NCBI GenBank assembly: GCA_017937405.1
Contig: JAGBDS010000042.1
Location: forward strand, 25,252-89,251
Reading direction: 5' to 3'
DNA length: 64,000 nt
Origin: Oscillibacter sp.
Lineage (GTDB): Bacteria > Bacillota > Clostridia > Oscillospirales > Oscillospiraceae
Shown here: positions 24,764-33,933 of the stretch, piece after piece
How the letters are laid out: each line of letters starts with the position of its first letter
Numbering within the stretch: the first letter of the stretch is position 1
Made by a program: the position numbers and the translations under genes
Notes under the pieces: generated by a model
Database searches by the model: none
The model's input: only the letters and a program-made list of their open reading frames with translations
Told to the model about the DNA's origin: nothing

Positions 24764-27463
24764 ATGCCCCGCGTGATATTTAAGTGCCCGTATGTCAAAG
24801 GCGGCGCCGCAAACTCTGCCGCGCACCTTGGCAACTACGTCCGCTACATGGCGACCCGCGACGGCGCACAACGCATCGCTCCGGCCAAAGCACAGCTCCC
24901 GGCTACAAAAAAGCAGCGCGAGATGGTGGGACAGCTCCTCCGTGACTTTCCGTTGAGCAAAGGCCTGTTTGAGTACGAAGATTATCTCGCCGCGCCCACT
25001 TGCGCAAACGCCTCAGAGTTTATCACCCGCGCACTGGAGGACAACTACGATTTGATTGCCAAGCGTGAAAACTATGTGGACTACATCGCCAGCCGTCCCC
25101 GCGCCCAGCGAACAGGAACGCACGCTCTGTTTTCGGGAACGGATGACCCGCTGGTGCTGTCCCAGGTCGCGGATATGGTGGCTCACCATCCCGGCAATGT
25201 ATGGCTGCCTATCATCTCTCTGCACCGGGAAGATGCCGCACGGCTTGGATATGACAGTGCGGAACAGTGGCGGGAGCTGCTCACTGGCTGTGCCATGCAG
25301 ATGGCCGAGGTGATGAATATTCCCTGGGATCAGTTTCGTTGGTACGCCGCTTTCCACGACGAGGCGCACCACCCCCATGTGCATATGGTCTGCTACAGCG
25401 AGGATGGCAAGTCAGGGTATCTCACCAGGAACGGGATCGCACAGATCAAATCAGAACTCACCCGCCAGATTTTCCGTCAGGAGCTTCATGAACTCTATTG
25501 GCGGCAGACCCAGCGGCGGGATGAACTGATACATGAGACTGCTGACACACTTCGGCAGCTCACCATGCGGATGCAGTCCGGCACACTGGAAAACGCCCGC
25601 ATCGAGCAGCTCATGAGCGAACTGGCCCGGAGACTGAAAACTGTCACCGGGAAAAAGCAGTACGGCTACCTCAAGACTCCGATGAAGTCCCTCGTGGATG
25701 AGATCGTAGACGAGCTGGCGAAGGACCCTCGTGTCGCGCAGGCGTATGAACTGTGGTATGAACTGAGGGAGGATGTCCTGCGCGGCTACAAAGATAAACT
25801 GCCGGAGCATCTGCCCCTCTCACGGCAAAAGGAATTCCGGCAAATCAAAAATATCGTGATCAAGGAAGCCGCCCTGCTGGGTGAACACAGAGCCGTGTTC
25901 TCACAGGCGGATACGGCGGATTCCCCTGAGCCGTCTGTGGACATTGGTGAACAGGTGGTGGGCGACGATGAGCCGCAGTCCCCTGTGCGGTGGAGCGACC
26001 GATACCGGAAGGCCCGCCGCTTCCTCTTCGGCGGCGATGACTGTCTCCAGGACCACGCACAAGCCTATACACTGTTTCTGGAAGAAGCACTGGCAGGCAA
26101 CGGCCTTGCCATGTTTGACCTTGGCCGGATGCTGGCGGACGGTCTCGGCTGTGAGATTGACGCGAAAAAGTCACGGGAGTGGTATGCCCAAGCCCTCGAA
26201 GTGTTCCACAACGCTGAGGAGGAACAGCCTGACCGCTTCCTGGAATACCGGATCGGCAAGATGTACGCTGCTGGGCTTGGTACGGAGCAGGACTACGCCG
26301 AGGCTGTGGATTGGCTCTCCCGCTCCGCTGGCAAGGGCTATAAGTATGCCCAATACTCTCTCGCCGGTCTCTATTACCGGGGACAGGGTGTGGAGCAGAG
26401 CTATGAAACGGCGCACGGCCTCTATACGGCGTCAGCGGCGCAGGGATTCCAATACGCCGCATACGAGCTGGGGAAGATGTGCCGTGACGGTCTCGGCTGC
26501 GGAAAAGACGAAGCCCGGTCCGCCGTGTATTTCTCCAGAGCCTACGCAGGCTTCCGTGTTCTGGAGCAGCAGAGCCATGACGATAAGCTTCAGTACCGCA
26601 TCGGCTGGATGCTGCTCCATGGCGTCGGCGCGGAAAAAGATGAACAGGCAGCCCGGCGGTGGTTTGAGAAAGCCGCTGAGTTGGGCAATCCCTATGCCCA
26701 GTACAGTCTGGCCAAACTCATCCTCGCTGATCCCGGCTCTAAGCCGGAGCAGATTGGCAAAGCTGTTGCGTGGCTGACCAAGGCGGCGGAGGCCGGACAG
26801 GACAGCGCCCAGTATGCACTGGGAAAGCTGTACCGTGATGGCACCGGTGTGGCGAAAGACTCCCGGAAAGCTGTGGAATGGTTTGAACGGTCCGCCGGAC
26901 AGGACAATGACTACGCGGCCTATGCACTGGGACGTCTGCTGCTGGATGGCGTGGACGGGCTTCCCAGAGATGTGCCTGCTGCTGTAAAATGGCTGACCCG
27001 CTCAGCGGAGCTGGGTAACCAGTATGCGCAGTATTGCCTTGGAAAACTTCTGATTCAAGGAGAGACGGTGCCAAAGGATGTTGCGGAGGCAGTCCGTCTG
27101 CTCACAGCCTCGGCGGAGCAGGGCAACCAATACGCGCAGTATGCTCTCGGCAAGCTCTACCTGCTGGGCAAAGAGATCCCAGAAGACAAGGAAGCTGCCG
27201 CCCGCTGGTTCACGCTGTCGGCAGCACAGGGCAACGAGTACGCCCAATATTTTCTCGACCACATGAACGATCCCCGCGGACCTTCCCTGGTATCCTGCGC
27301 CACGCGGCTCCTCTACCATATGAGCAGGATATTCCAGGAGCAGACGCCGCACCCGGCGAGAGGTATCCGCGTCACAGACCGGAAGCTGCGTCAAAGAATT
27401 AGAGAGAAGAAAATCGCCATGGGTCATAAGCCGGACGATCACGAACCGGAGATGACACAATAA
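24764..27463 (+). CDS. MobP-type relaxase with a C-terminal Sel1-repeat domain
   Basis: An 899-residue protein. Residues 1-330 form a HUH-type relaxase: a Tyr-containing start (NYVRYMATRDG) and the metal site FHDEAHHPHVHMV (His202, His205, His207). Its fit is best with MobP relaxases of Firmicute ICEs. Residues about 420-850 are a series of ten or more Sel1-like (SLR) repeats of 35-37 residues (AQYSLAGLYYRGQGVEQSYE, AQYALGKLYRDGTGVAKDSR, and so on), a solenoid for protein contacts. It ends HEPEMTQ, a weak form of the shared tail. The relaxase nicks oriT and pilots the strand to the recipient. Confidence 0.9.
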   Translation: MPRVIFKCPYVKGGAANSAAHLGNYVRYMATRDGAQRIAPAKAQLPATKKQREMVGQLLRDFPLSKGLFEYEDYLAAPTCANASEFITRALEDNYDLIAKRENYVDYIASRPRAQRTGTHALFSGTDDPLVLSQVADMVAHHPGNVWLPIISLHREDAARLGYDSAEQWRELLTGCAMQMAEVMNIPWDQFRWYAAFHDEAHHPHVHMVCYSEDGKSGYLTRNGIAQIKSELTRQIFRQELHELYWRQTQRRDELIHETADTLRQLTMRMQSGTLENARIEQLMSELARRLKTVTGKKQYGYLKTPMKSLVDEIVDELAKDPRVAQAYELWYELREDVLRGYKDKLPEHLPLSRQKEFRQIKNIVIKEAALLGEHRAVFSQADTADSPEPSVDIGEQVVGDDEPQSPVRWSDRYRKARRFLFGGDDCLQDHAQAYTLFLEEALAGNGLAMFDLGRMLADGLGCEIDAKKSREWYAQALEVFHNAEEEQPDRFLEYRIGKMYAAGLGTEQDYAEAVDWLSRSAGKGYKYAQYSLAGLYYRGQGVEQSYETAHGLYTASAAQGFQYAAYELGKMCRDGLGCGKDEARSAVYFSRAYAGFRVLEQQSHDDKLQYRIGWMLLHGVGAEKDEQAARRWFEKAAELGNPYAQYSLAKLILADPGSKPEQIGKAVAWLTKAAEAGQDSAQYALGKLYRDGTGVAKDSRKAVEWFERSAGQDNDYAAYALGRLLLDGVDGLPRDVPAAVKWLTRSAELGNQYAQYCLGKLLIQGETVPKDVAEAVRLLTASAEQGNQYAQYALGKLYLLGKEIPEDKEAAARWFTLSAAQGNEYAQYFLDHMNDPRGPSLVSCATRLLYHMSRIFQEQTPHPARGIRVTDRKLRQRIREKKIAMGHKPDDHEPEMTQ

Positions 27464-27498
27464 CTGCTGAACAGGATCAAGAAAAGGAGGACATCGAA

Positions 27499-27852
27499 AT
27501 GGAATACGATACTGCTGTCATTGTTTTTCGTCATGGCACCAATGACTATTCCCTGTGGACGGTAGATTTGCCCAGGGATATGCTTCGTGAGATACAGAAG
27601 TCTGAATTGGTGGGGCACGGTGAACTGGAAACCGTCATGGAGAATATCCCAGTCATTCGGGAGGATGAAGATTCCTCGCTGGCCTTCCTCTTCCGTGGGG
27701 CAGACGGCGTATCCCTCTGCATGAGAACGGCAGATGAAGCCTTCATGGAAGAACATCAGCATGAAGGCTGTTCCGTGCGGGGAGATAAGGAGCTGATCAT
27801 GTCCGAGGTGATGGATTTATTCCAATGGCAGGCTCCCGCCATGACGATGTAA
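27499..27852 (+). CDS. Small unknown element protein with tail APAMTM
   Basis: A 117-residue cytosolic protein with AAAAGGAGG upstream. It has an alternating beta/alpha pattern (TAVIVFRHGTNDYSLWTVDL, then RDMLREIQKSELVGHGELE). No catalytic motif is recognised. It ends QAPAMTM, a clear copy of the shared tail. It lies between relaxase and the TOPRIM protein, both likely transfer functions. Confidence 0.65.
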   Translation: MEYDTAVIVFRHGTNDYSLWTVDLPRDMLREIQKSELVGHGELETVMENIPVIREDEDSSLAFLFRGADGVSLCMRTADEAFMEEHQHEGCSVRGDKELIMSEVMDLFQWQAPAMTM

Positions 27853-27864
27853 GGGGAAGCGCCT

Positions 27865-29316
27865 ATGCCCTACATCCATTTCACCGAGGAGCAGAAGCTC
27901 CGTGCCAGTTCGGTTGACCTTGTGGCGTTCCTCCGCAGTCAGGGAGAAAAACTCATCCCCTCCGGACCGGAATACCGGATGACCAGCGACCACAGCATCA
28001 CTGTCCGGGGAAATGAGTGGTACGATCACGCCGCCGAGCGCGGCGGTGGTCCCATCTCTTTCGTGCAGAACTTCTACGGCCTCAGCTACCCGGAGGCGGT
28101 CACCCGCCTGCTGGGTGGTGAACAGGGCGTGGTCTATCAGACAGCAAAAAAGCCGAAAGAGGAACCAAAGAAAGCATTTGTGCTGCCCCCGGCCAACAGG
28201 GATATGCGCCGGGTCTATGCCTATCTACTCAAAAAGCGGTTCATCGACCGGGAAGTTCTGAACACATTCGCCAGAGCGGGGCTGATCTATGAGAGCTGCG
28301 AACCAGCCAAAAACGGTCAGCGGGAATATCACAACGCCGTGTTCGTCGGAAAGGACGAACACGGCGTTGCCCGTCATGCTCACAAACGCAGCGTCACAGA
28401 TTACGGCAAGACCTTCCGCATCAACGTGGAGGGCTGCGATCCCCGGTACAGCTTCCACCATGTCGGAACCAGCGACCAGCTCTATGTGTTCGAGGCCCCC
28501 ATCGACCTGCTGTCCTTCCTGACACTCTATCCGGACGAGTGGGCCGCAAACAGCTATGTCGCCCTCTGCGGTGTGGGAGTTCAGGCCATGCTGTGGATGT
28601 TGGAGCAGAACCCGCGGCTCAAGACGGTGTTCCTCTGCCTGGACCATGACCCCGCTGGCATCGAGGCAGCGGGAAAGCTCTCCGAGGTGCTGGAGGCTAA
28701 GGGCTGCCATGCGGAACGGCTTCTGCCCGTAAACAAGGATTGGAACGAGGACCTCAAAGCAGCCCATGGTATGGAAGCACAGCCCGCGGAGGAACACCCG
28801 CAGCTCCTCGTCGCACCAGATGTCTGCGGAAGGATCGGTGCGTTGAGCCAGTCTGCGGTGCTGGAGCGTATCGGGATTGCGTTGCCTAATCTGGTGGAGC
28901 AATACCGAAGCCATCTCCACTGGGGCCGGTTCGACAAGGCGATGGACTGTGCGGAGCAGGCATCGGCACTGGCTCTTGCGGCCTGCGGGCGGGAACTGCG
29001 GCAGGCAGGGCATCCCTTCGCCTGCGGGGATTTGGCGGAGGAGCTGCGCCGCCGCATCCCGCCTCATAAAAACCGGGGAAGTCTCTCTACGCGCCACAGT
29101 GAACTCGCCATGGAGATCCAGAGTGTGCTGGCTCTGGACGGATCGGAAGGCGTCCGTAACACGGAGGAGAAACTGCGGCTTGCCTACCGCTGGATGGAAC
29201 TGGCGGTGTCCTTTGCCAAGATCCCGGTCAAGTACGAGGCAGATGAACGCAAACAACAGCAAAAACAGCAGCAGGTACACAGCCCGGAACCACAAATGAG
29301 GATGGAAATGGGGTGA
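27865..29316 (+). CDS. DUF3991/TOPRIM primase-like protein
   Basis: A 483-residue protein. Residues about 1-110 resemble the DUF3991 and N-terminal zinc-finger-like part of primases (WYDHAAERGGGPISFVQNFY, YPEAVTRLLGG). Residues 200-300 form a TOPRIM domain: a Glu in LYVFEAPIDLLSFL and an Asp-x-Asp-like motif in VFLCLDHDPAGIEAAGKL. Such proteins act with the relaxase in conjugative elements, and primases are known T4SS passengers in other systems. The C-terminus is PEPQMRMEMG, a form of the shared tail. The next gene starts 4 bases after its stop. Confidence 0.82.
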   Translation: MPYIHFTEEQKLRASSVDLVAFLRSQGEKLIPSGPEYRMTSDHSITVRGNEWYDHAAERGGGPISFVQNFYGLSYPEAVTRLLGGEQGVVYQTAKKPKEEPKKAFVLPPANRDMRRVYAYLLKKRFIDREVLNTFARAGLIYESCEPAKNGQREYHNAVFVGKDEHGVARHAHKRSVTDYGKTFRINVEGCDPRYSFHHVGTSDQLYVFEAPIDLLSFLTLYPDEWAANSYVALCGVGVQAMLWMLEQNPRLKTVFLCLDHDPAGIEAAGKLSEVLEAKGCHAERLLPVNKDWNEDLKAAHGMEAQPAEEHPQLLVAPDVCGRIGALSQSAVLERIGIALPNLVEQYRSHLHWGRFDKAMDCAEQASALALAACGRELRQAGHPFACGDLAEELRRRIPPHKNRGSLSTRHSELAMEIQSVLALDGSEGVRNTEEKLRLAYRWMELAVSFAKIPVKYEADERKQQQKQQQVHSPEPQMRMEMG

Positions 29317-29320
29317 TCGT

Positions 29321-31216
29321 TTGACTACACAGGCATGGATGCTGTTGTGTGTGGCTGCCGTGGCGTTGATCGTCATGGCTGGTCTCACTTTCTTTTCCCA
29401 GCAATATACATTGGACAATATTAAATCAAAAACCGTGGGCGACGGTCAGCACGGGACCGCGCGCTGGGCCACCAAGCAGGAGATCCGGGCGACTTACCAA
29501 CACATCCCGTTCCAGCCGCAGGAATGGCGCCGGGGTGAGGATCTGCCAACAGCCCAGGGACTTGTGCTGGGCTGCGTTGGAGGAAGGCCGGTGAAGCAGC
29601 ACGGAAAACTGTACTCCCGGCTGAGTCAGATCGACAAGCGCCAGAAAAAACGGAAACGGAAAGAACACACTCCCATGCGGGCCATTGTGGACACCGATGA
29701 CATCCACTGTTTGATGATCGGCGCGTCTGGCGTTGGTAAAACGGCGTACTTTCTGTATCCCAATCTGGAGTATGCCTGTGCCTGCGGTATGAGCTTTCTG
29801 GCACTGGATACGAAAGGCGACCTCGCACGGAACTACGGAGCGGTGGCCTCCAAACACTACGGTTATCAAGTGGCGGTCATCGATTTGCGTAATCCGACAC
29901 GGTCGGACGGATACAATCTTCTGACGCTCATCAACCACTACATGGATATCTGCCGCAAGGATGAATCCAATCTGGCGGCGCGGGCCAAGGCGGAAAAGTA
30001 CGCCAAGATCCTCGCCAAGACTATCGTCAATCCGGAAGGGGACGCTTCCAACTACGGACAGAACGCCTTCTTCTATGACGCGGCGGAGGGCCTCCTCACC
30101 GCCGTCATACTCCTGCTGGCGGAGTACCTGCCGCCTACCGGGGAGGATCAGCGGGAGCGGCGTCACATCGTCAGCGTATTCAAACTGGTGCAGGATCTGC
30201 TGGCTCCCAGCAAAACCAGCAAAGGAAAAAACGAATTCCAGGTCCTGATGGACTCTCTGCCGGACACTCACAAAGCCCGCTGGTTTGCCGGAGCAGCCCT
30301 CAACAGCGCGGATCAGGCCATGGCCTCCGTCATGTCCACCGTTCTCTCCCGGCTTAATGCTTTTCTGGACTCCGAGCTGGAGCAGGTATTGTGCTTTGAC
30401 AGCGCCATCGATGCCGAAACTTTTGCCTCGGAGAAGTCCGCCATCTTCCTCATCCTCCCGGAAGAGGACCCCAGCAAAAACTTTATGGCCGGATTAATGA
30501 TCCAGACACTCTCCCGTGAGCTGTTCGCTGTGGCCGATGAAAACGGCGGCAAGCTGAAGAATCGTGTTGTGCTGTTCTGCGATGAGCTGGGCACCATGCC
30601 CGCCTTCGACATCCTGCCGCTGTTCAGCGCCGGCCGGTCCAGAAAACTGACGCTGGTACCGATCATCCAATCGCTGGCTCAGCTTGAAAAGAACTATGGC
30701 AAAGAGGGCGCTCAGATCATCCAGGACAATGTGCAGGACACAATTTTTGGCGGTTTCGCTCCCAACAGCCAGACCGCGGATGCGCTGTCCAAGGCCCTGG
30801 GGAGCCGCACCGTTTTGAGCGGCTCCGTCAGCCGGGGGAAAAACGATCCCAGCCAATCTCTCCAGATGATAGAGCGGCCTCTCATGACGGCGGACGAATT
30901 AAAATCCATTCCAAAGGGACACTTCGTAGTCATGAAAACCGGTACCCATCCCATGCAGACACGGCTGCGCCTGTTTCTGGAGTGGGGCATCACTTTTGGA
31001 GAACCGTATATTCTCCCGGAGAAAGCCGCGCGCACTGTGGCCTACGCCAGCCGCCAGGAACTGGAGCAGGCCATCTTCCAGAGACACTACGCACAGGTAG
31101 TTTCGGAGGAAAGTGCGGCAGCGGCAGCGCCGTCCAGCAGCGGAGGAATGACACAGGGTCAACGTAAACGGCCAAAACGGGAGCAATCCAGAAGCCCCAC
31201 CAACCTCCGGGCATAA
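29321..31216 (+). CDS. virD4: VirD4/TraG-type coupling protein
   Basis: A 631-residue ATPase. TTG 29321 is the start, right after the previous stop, with GGGGTGA upstream. One N-terminal membrane segment (about 5-25) is visible. Walker A is at about 134-141 (GASGVGKT) and Walker B at about 417-422 (VVLFCDELG). The DTKGDLARNYG and FGGFAPNSQTADALSKALGS motifs are typical of the T4CP family. It links the relaxosome to the secretion channel. The end contains SSGGMTQ followed by about 20 basic residues, reminiscent of the tail on other element proteins. VirB4 and VirB6 partners are missing from the window. Confidence 0.93.
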   Translation: MTTQAWMLLCVAAVALIVMAGLTFFSQQYTLDNIKSKTVGDGQHGTARWATKQEIRATYQHIPFQPQEWRRGEDLPTAQGLVLGCVGGRPVKQHGKLYSRLSQIDKRQKKRKRKEHTPMRAIVDTDDIHCLMIGASGVGKTAYFLYPNLEYACACGMSFLALDTKGDLARNYGAVASKHYGYQVAVIDLRNPTRSDGYNLLTLINHYMDICRKDESNLAARAKAEKYAKILAKTIVNPEGDASNYGQNAFFYDAAEGLLTAVILLLAEYLPPTGEDQRERRHIVSVFKLVQDLLAPSKTSKGKNEFQVLMDSLPDTHKARWFAGAALNSADQAMASVMSTVLSRLNAFLDSELEQVLCFDSAIDAETFASEKSAIFLILPEEDPSKNFMAGLMIQTLSRELFAVADENGGKLKNRVVLFCDELGTMPAFDILPLFSAGRSRKLTLVPIIQSLAQLEKNYGKEGAQIIQDNVQDTIFGGFAPNSQTADALSKALGSRTVLSGSVSRGKNDPSQSLQMIERPLMTADELKSIPKGHFVVMKTGTHPMQTRLRLFLEWGITFGEPYILPEKAARTVAYASRQELEQAIFQRHYAQVVSEESAAAAAPSSSGGMTQGQRKRPKREQSRSPTNLRA

Positions 31217-31228
31217 CAGGAGGTACGC

Positions 31229-31483
31229 ATGGCTTATTTTCAGAGCATCTACCATTCCGAACTGAGCCACCGGGCCAGAGCGGTCTATATGTACCTCAAG
31301 GACCACGCCGACAAGCAAGGACGCTGCTGGCCGGGAATCAAGACTATTGCCGCAGAGCTGAGTATGTCCCGCTCCACGGTCAAACGGGCACTGGATGATT
31401 TGTGCAAAGAAGGATTGATCTCCAAGGAACCACGGTGGCGGGAGAACGGAAGCTATACCTCCAACCTCTATAAAATCTTGTGA
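31229..31483 (+). CDS. Small helix-turn-helix protein
   Basis: An 84-residue DNA-binding protein with AGGAGG upstream. It shows a winged-helix of the plasmid-replication-initiator or GntR-like kind: ARAVYMYLKDHADKQGRCWP, the HTH KTIAAELSMSRSTVKRALDD and a wing LISKEPRWRENGSYTS. It is the last gene of the transfer operon and is followed by a terminator. It may autoregulate the operon. Confidence 0.85.
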   Translation: MAYFQSIYHSELSHRARAVYMYLKDHADKQGRCWPGIKTIAAELSMSRSTVKRALDDLCKEGLISKEPRWRENGSYTSNLYKIL

Positions 31484-31501
31484 GGATAGCAATGCGAAAA
31501 A

Positions 31502-31531
31502 GCGGACTCTCCCGCCAAGGGGAGAGTCCGC
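31502..31531. terminator. Terminator at the end of the transfer operon
   Basis: A 12-bp stem GCGGACTCTCCC/GGGAGAGTCCGC with a 6-nt loop. It has A residues on its left side and CCTATTCC on its right, so it may work for both strands. It stands between the small HTH gene and the oppositely oriented SRAP gene. Confidence 0.7.
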
Positions 31532-31617
31532 CTATTCCGTGAACCGAGGATGGGTTCATAGTGAACCCACCAGAAGGACTCACTCTAAGATTTTTTAATA
31601 CAGAGAAAAGAACATTT

Positions 31618-32199
31618 TTACCACAACCGTAGTTGTGGTTCCACGTCTGTTTTTTTCAGCAAGGGCGGTGTCATGCGGAGATAATCGCCCGCCGCTTTGG
31701 GCTGTTCCAGCCAGGGTGCGACCTGTTCCCGTTTCAGTACCAGCGGCATCCGATGGTGGATGTCCTTCATGGAATCATTGGCAGACGTGGTCAGGATACA
31801 ATAACAGGGCTTGCCATCCCGGATGGAGTATAGTCCCGCCATATAGAGCATATCCTCTCCGGGCAGTTGGAACAGGTACTTGCGTTTTTGGCTATCCCAT
31901 TCAAAAAAGCCTGTGGAGGGGATCACACACCGCTGGGAGGCTACGCTGGCACGAAACATAGGCTTGTCCGCCGCGGTCTCCGCCCTGGCATTGATCACAA
32001 GATTGCCCGGCATCTTATAACCCCAGGATTGCAGCTCCGAATGAATGCCTTTCTCGGAGGAAACGAGGACTGGCGCAACCGCTGTGGGGCGGATCTCCCC
32101 AGGTGTCCATGCCCCAGCGCCATGCCTTCGCTCCACATCTTGTATGATTTGTAGAATTTCGGCACACTGTTCCGCCGTGAACTGATAGCGTCCGCACAC
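31618..32199 (-). CDS. SRAP (YedK/HMCES-like) abasic-site DNA-protein crosslink protein
   Basis: A GTG at 32199 is chosen as start because it gives MCGRYQF: SRAP proteins need Cys as residue 2 after Met removal to bond covalently with abasic sites. The longer in-frame GTG (32208) would put that Cys at position 5. The 193-residue product also shows NARAET, FFEW and the HHRMP segment with the conserved His. The family shields abasic sites in single-stranded DNA, useful during conjugative transfer. It is transcribed away from the UmuC gene and the LexA-box region lies between them. Confidence 0.88.
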   Translation of the reverse strand: MCGRYQFTAEQCAEILQIIQDVERRHGAGAWTPGEIRPTAVAPVLVSSEKGIHSELQSWGYKMPGNLVINARAETAADKPMFRASVASQRCVIPSTGFFEWDSQKRKYLFQLPGEDMLYMAGLYSIRDGKPCYCILTTSANDSMKDIHHRMPLVLKREQVAPWLEQPKAAGDYLRMTPPLLKKTDVEPQLRLW

Positions 32200-32306
32200 T
32201 GAAACCACCGCCCATACGCAAAAGACTGTCTGCTGACTCCAAGATGTAGTATATCACACTTGTCAAAAGAAATCACACGCTAAGGTGAGCAAACAAAATT
32301 TACCGC

Positions 32307-32335
32307 TTGCGTAAAACGAACATTTGTTCTATGAT
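32307..32335 (+). promoter_or_regulatory. LexA-regulated SOS promoter of the umuC-like gene
   Basis: A -35 box TTGCGT (32307-32312), a 17-bp spacer and a -10 box TATGAT (32330-32335). The Firmicute LexA box CGAACATTTGTTCT (32317-32330, perfect GAAC/GTTC arms) fills the spacer and touches the -10. Repressor binding here would block the polymerase. The box fits the SOS function of the UmuC-like gene downstream. Confidence 0.85.
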
Positions 32336-32431
32336 TGAGTTGAATACCAGCGCGTTGATTAAAAAAATGAAAGTCTGGTTTTTTGAGAATAACGGTCGTT
32401 GGATCTTGACGGTAGGAAAGGAGTGGACGCT

Positions 32432-33680
32432 GTGGGACGGCATATAATTCACGCAGACATGAATTGCTTTCTACGCATCCGTTGAAATGCAGCGGCACCC
32501 GGAGCTGCGTGACAAACCTCTTGCGGTCTGCGGGAGTCAGGAGGAGCGGCACGGCATTGTGCTGACGGCCAATTACATTGCAAAGCCTCGAGGCGTTAAG
32601 ACAGGAATGGCTATATGGCAAGCCCGACAGTGCTGCCCTGATTTGGTCGTGCTGCCACCCGATATGTCGGAGTATATCCGCATCAGCAAAATGGCAAGGG
32701 AAATCTATGAGGACTATACGGACCAGGTAGAGCCGTTTGGCCTTGATGAGAGCTGGCTGGATGTGACAGGCAGCGTAGGGCTATTTGGCTCACCCATGAC
32801 GATTGCAAGGGAGATCAGCGACCGTATCAAGTTTGAACTGGGCATTACAGCCAGCCTCGGAGTCTCGGACAATAAAATCACGGCTAAGTTGGGCAGCGAC
32901 TACAAAAAACCGGACGCCATTACCCGTATTGAAGTGGACAATTACAAGGAGGTCGTCTATCCGCTTCCTGTGGAGGATCTGCTCTATGTGGGGCCGGCTA
33001 CCAGCAAAAAACTGCATTCCATTGGTATCAGTACAATTGGACACCTTGCAGAATGCCCGGTGGATGTCCTGACGCACAAGCTGGGCAAGATGGGCGCCGT
33101 TCTTCATATGTTCGCCAATGGACGGGACAACTCTCCCGTCCAGAAGTCCGATCATATCCCCAACATCAAATCCGTGGGAAACAGCGCAACGACGCCAAGA
33201 GACCTGGTCAATGATGGGGATGTTCACCTCATGCTGTTTCTACTTGCGGAAAGCGTGGCCTCCCGCATGCGCGAGTTGGTGTCTCGATGTACGGTGGTGG
33301 AGGTCTATATCCGGGATGTAAACCTGCGCTCTTTCTGCCGACAGAGAAAGCTGGTGAATCCCACCTGCTCCAGCGCGGAGATTGCAGAAGTTGCTTTTGA
33401 CCTTTTCAAGAAATACTATCATTGGGATAAACCAATACGGAGCATTGGAGTCCGTGGAGCCGGTCTGGTGGAGATGGACTCCTGCCTGCAATTGTCCTTG
33501 TATGAAGACAATGTGAAGCGGGACAAATGGGAGCGAATCGACCAGACAGTAGACCGGTTGCGGGATCGGTATGGCTATATGAGTGTCCGCAGGGCCATCA
33601 CTATGGGAGACCCGCTGCTTGGCCAGATCAATCCCAAGGATGACCACACGGTGCATCCGGTGGGCTATTTTGGAGGATAA
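32432..33680 (+). pseudogene. UmuC/DinB Y-family DNA polymerase, frameshifted near the N-terminus
   Basis: A GTG at 32432 after AGGAAAGGAG begins MGRHIIHADMNCF, then an extra T in TTT (32468-32470) shifts the frame and a TGA follows at 32483. With one T fewer the sequence continues FYASVEMQ and joins the frame that is open to 33680, giving 415 residues. That later frame has the rest of a Y-family polymerase: the GLDESWLDVTG catalytic site and the helix-hairpin-helix VGPATSKKLHSIG. The first catalytic Asp lies before the shift, so the protein as read is dead. It may be real decay or a base error. Confidence 0.85.
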
Positions 33681-33684
33681 TGAC

Positions 33685-33933
33685 ATGGAGCAAAGAGAAA
33701 AGAAATATGTGCCTGTGATCGTCCGTTTTGACACAGACGGAAAGATGCGTCCCATGGAAATTGAGTTTTCTGAGGGGCAGAAGTACCCAGTGGATCAAAT
33801 ACTGGATGTGTGCCGTGCTGCCTGCCAGAGCGTAGGCGGAGTGGGTGATCGTTACACTTGCCGGATTCAAGGGAAAGAATCCTATTTATGGTTCGAAAAG
33901 GGCCGATGGTTTGTTGCGGCGAAACGGATGTGA
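33685..33933 (+). CDS. Small protein co-transcribed with the umuC-like gene
   Basis: ATG 33685 follows GGAGG and starts 2 bases after the umuC stop. The 82-residue product (MEQREKKYVPVIVRFDTDGK and on) has a beta-strand-rich core ending SYLWFEKGRWFVAAKRM. Small proteins of this kind commonly follow umuC homologues on Firmicute mobile elements. The function is unknown. It is presumably SOS-induced through the promoter at 32307. Confidence 0.75.
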   Translation: MEQREKKYVPVIVRFDTDGKMRPMEIEFSEGQKYPVDQILDVCRAACQSVGGVGDRYTCRIQGKESYLWFEKGRWFVAAKRM

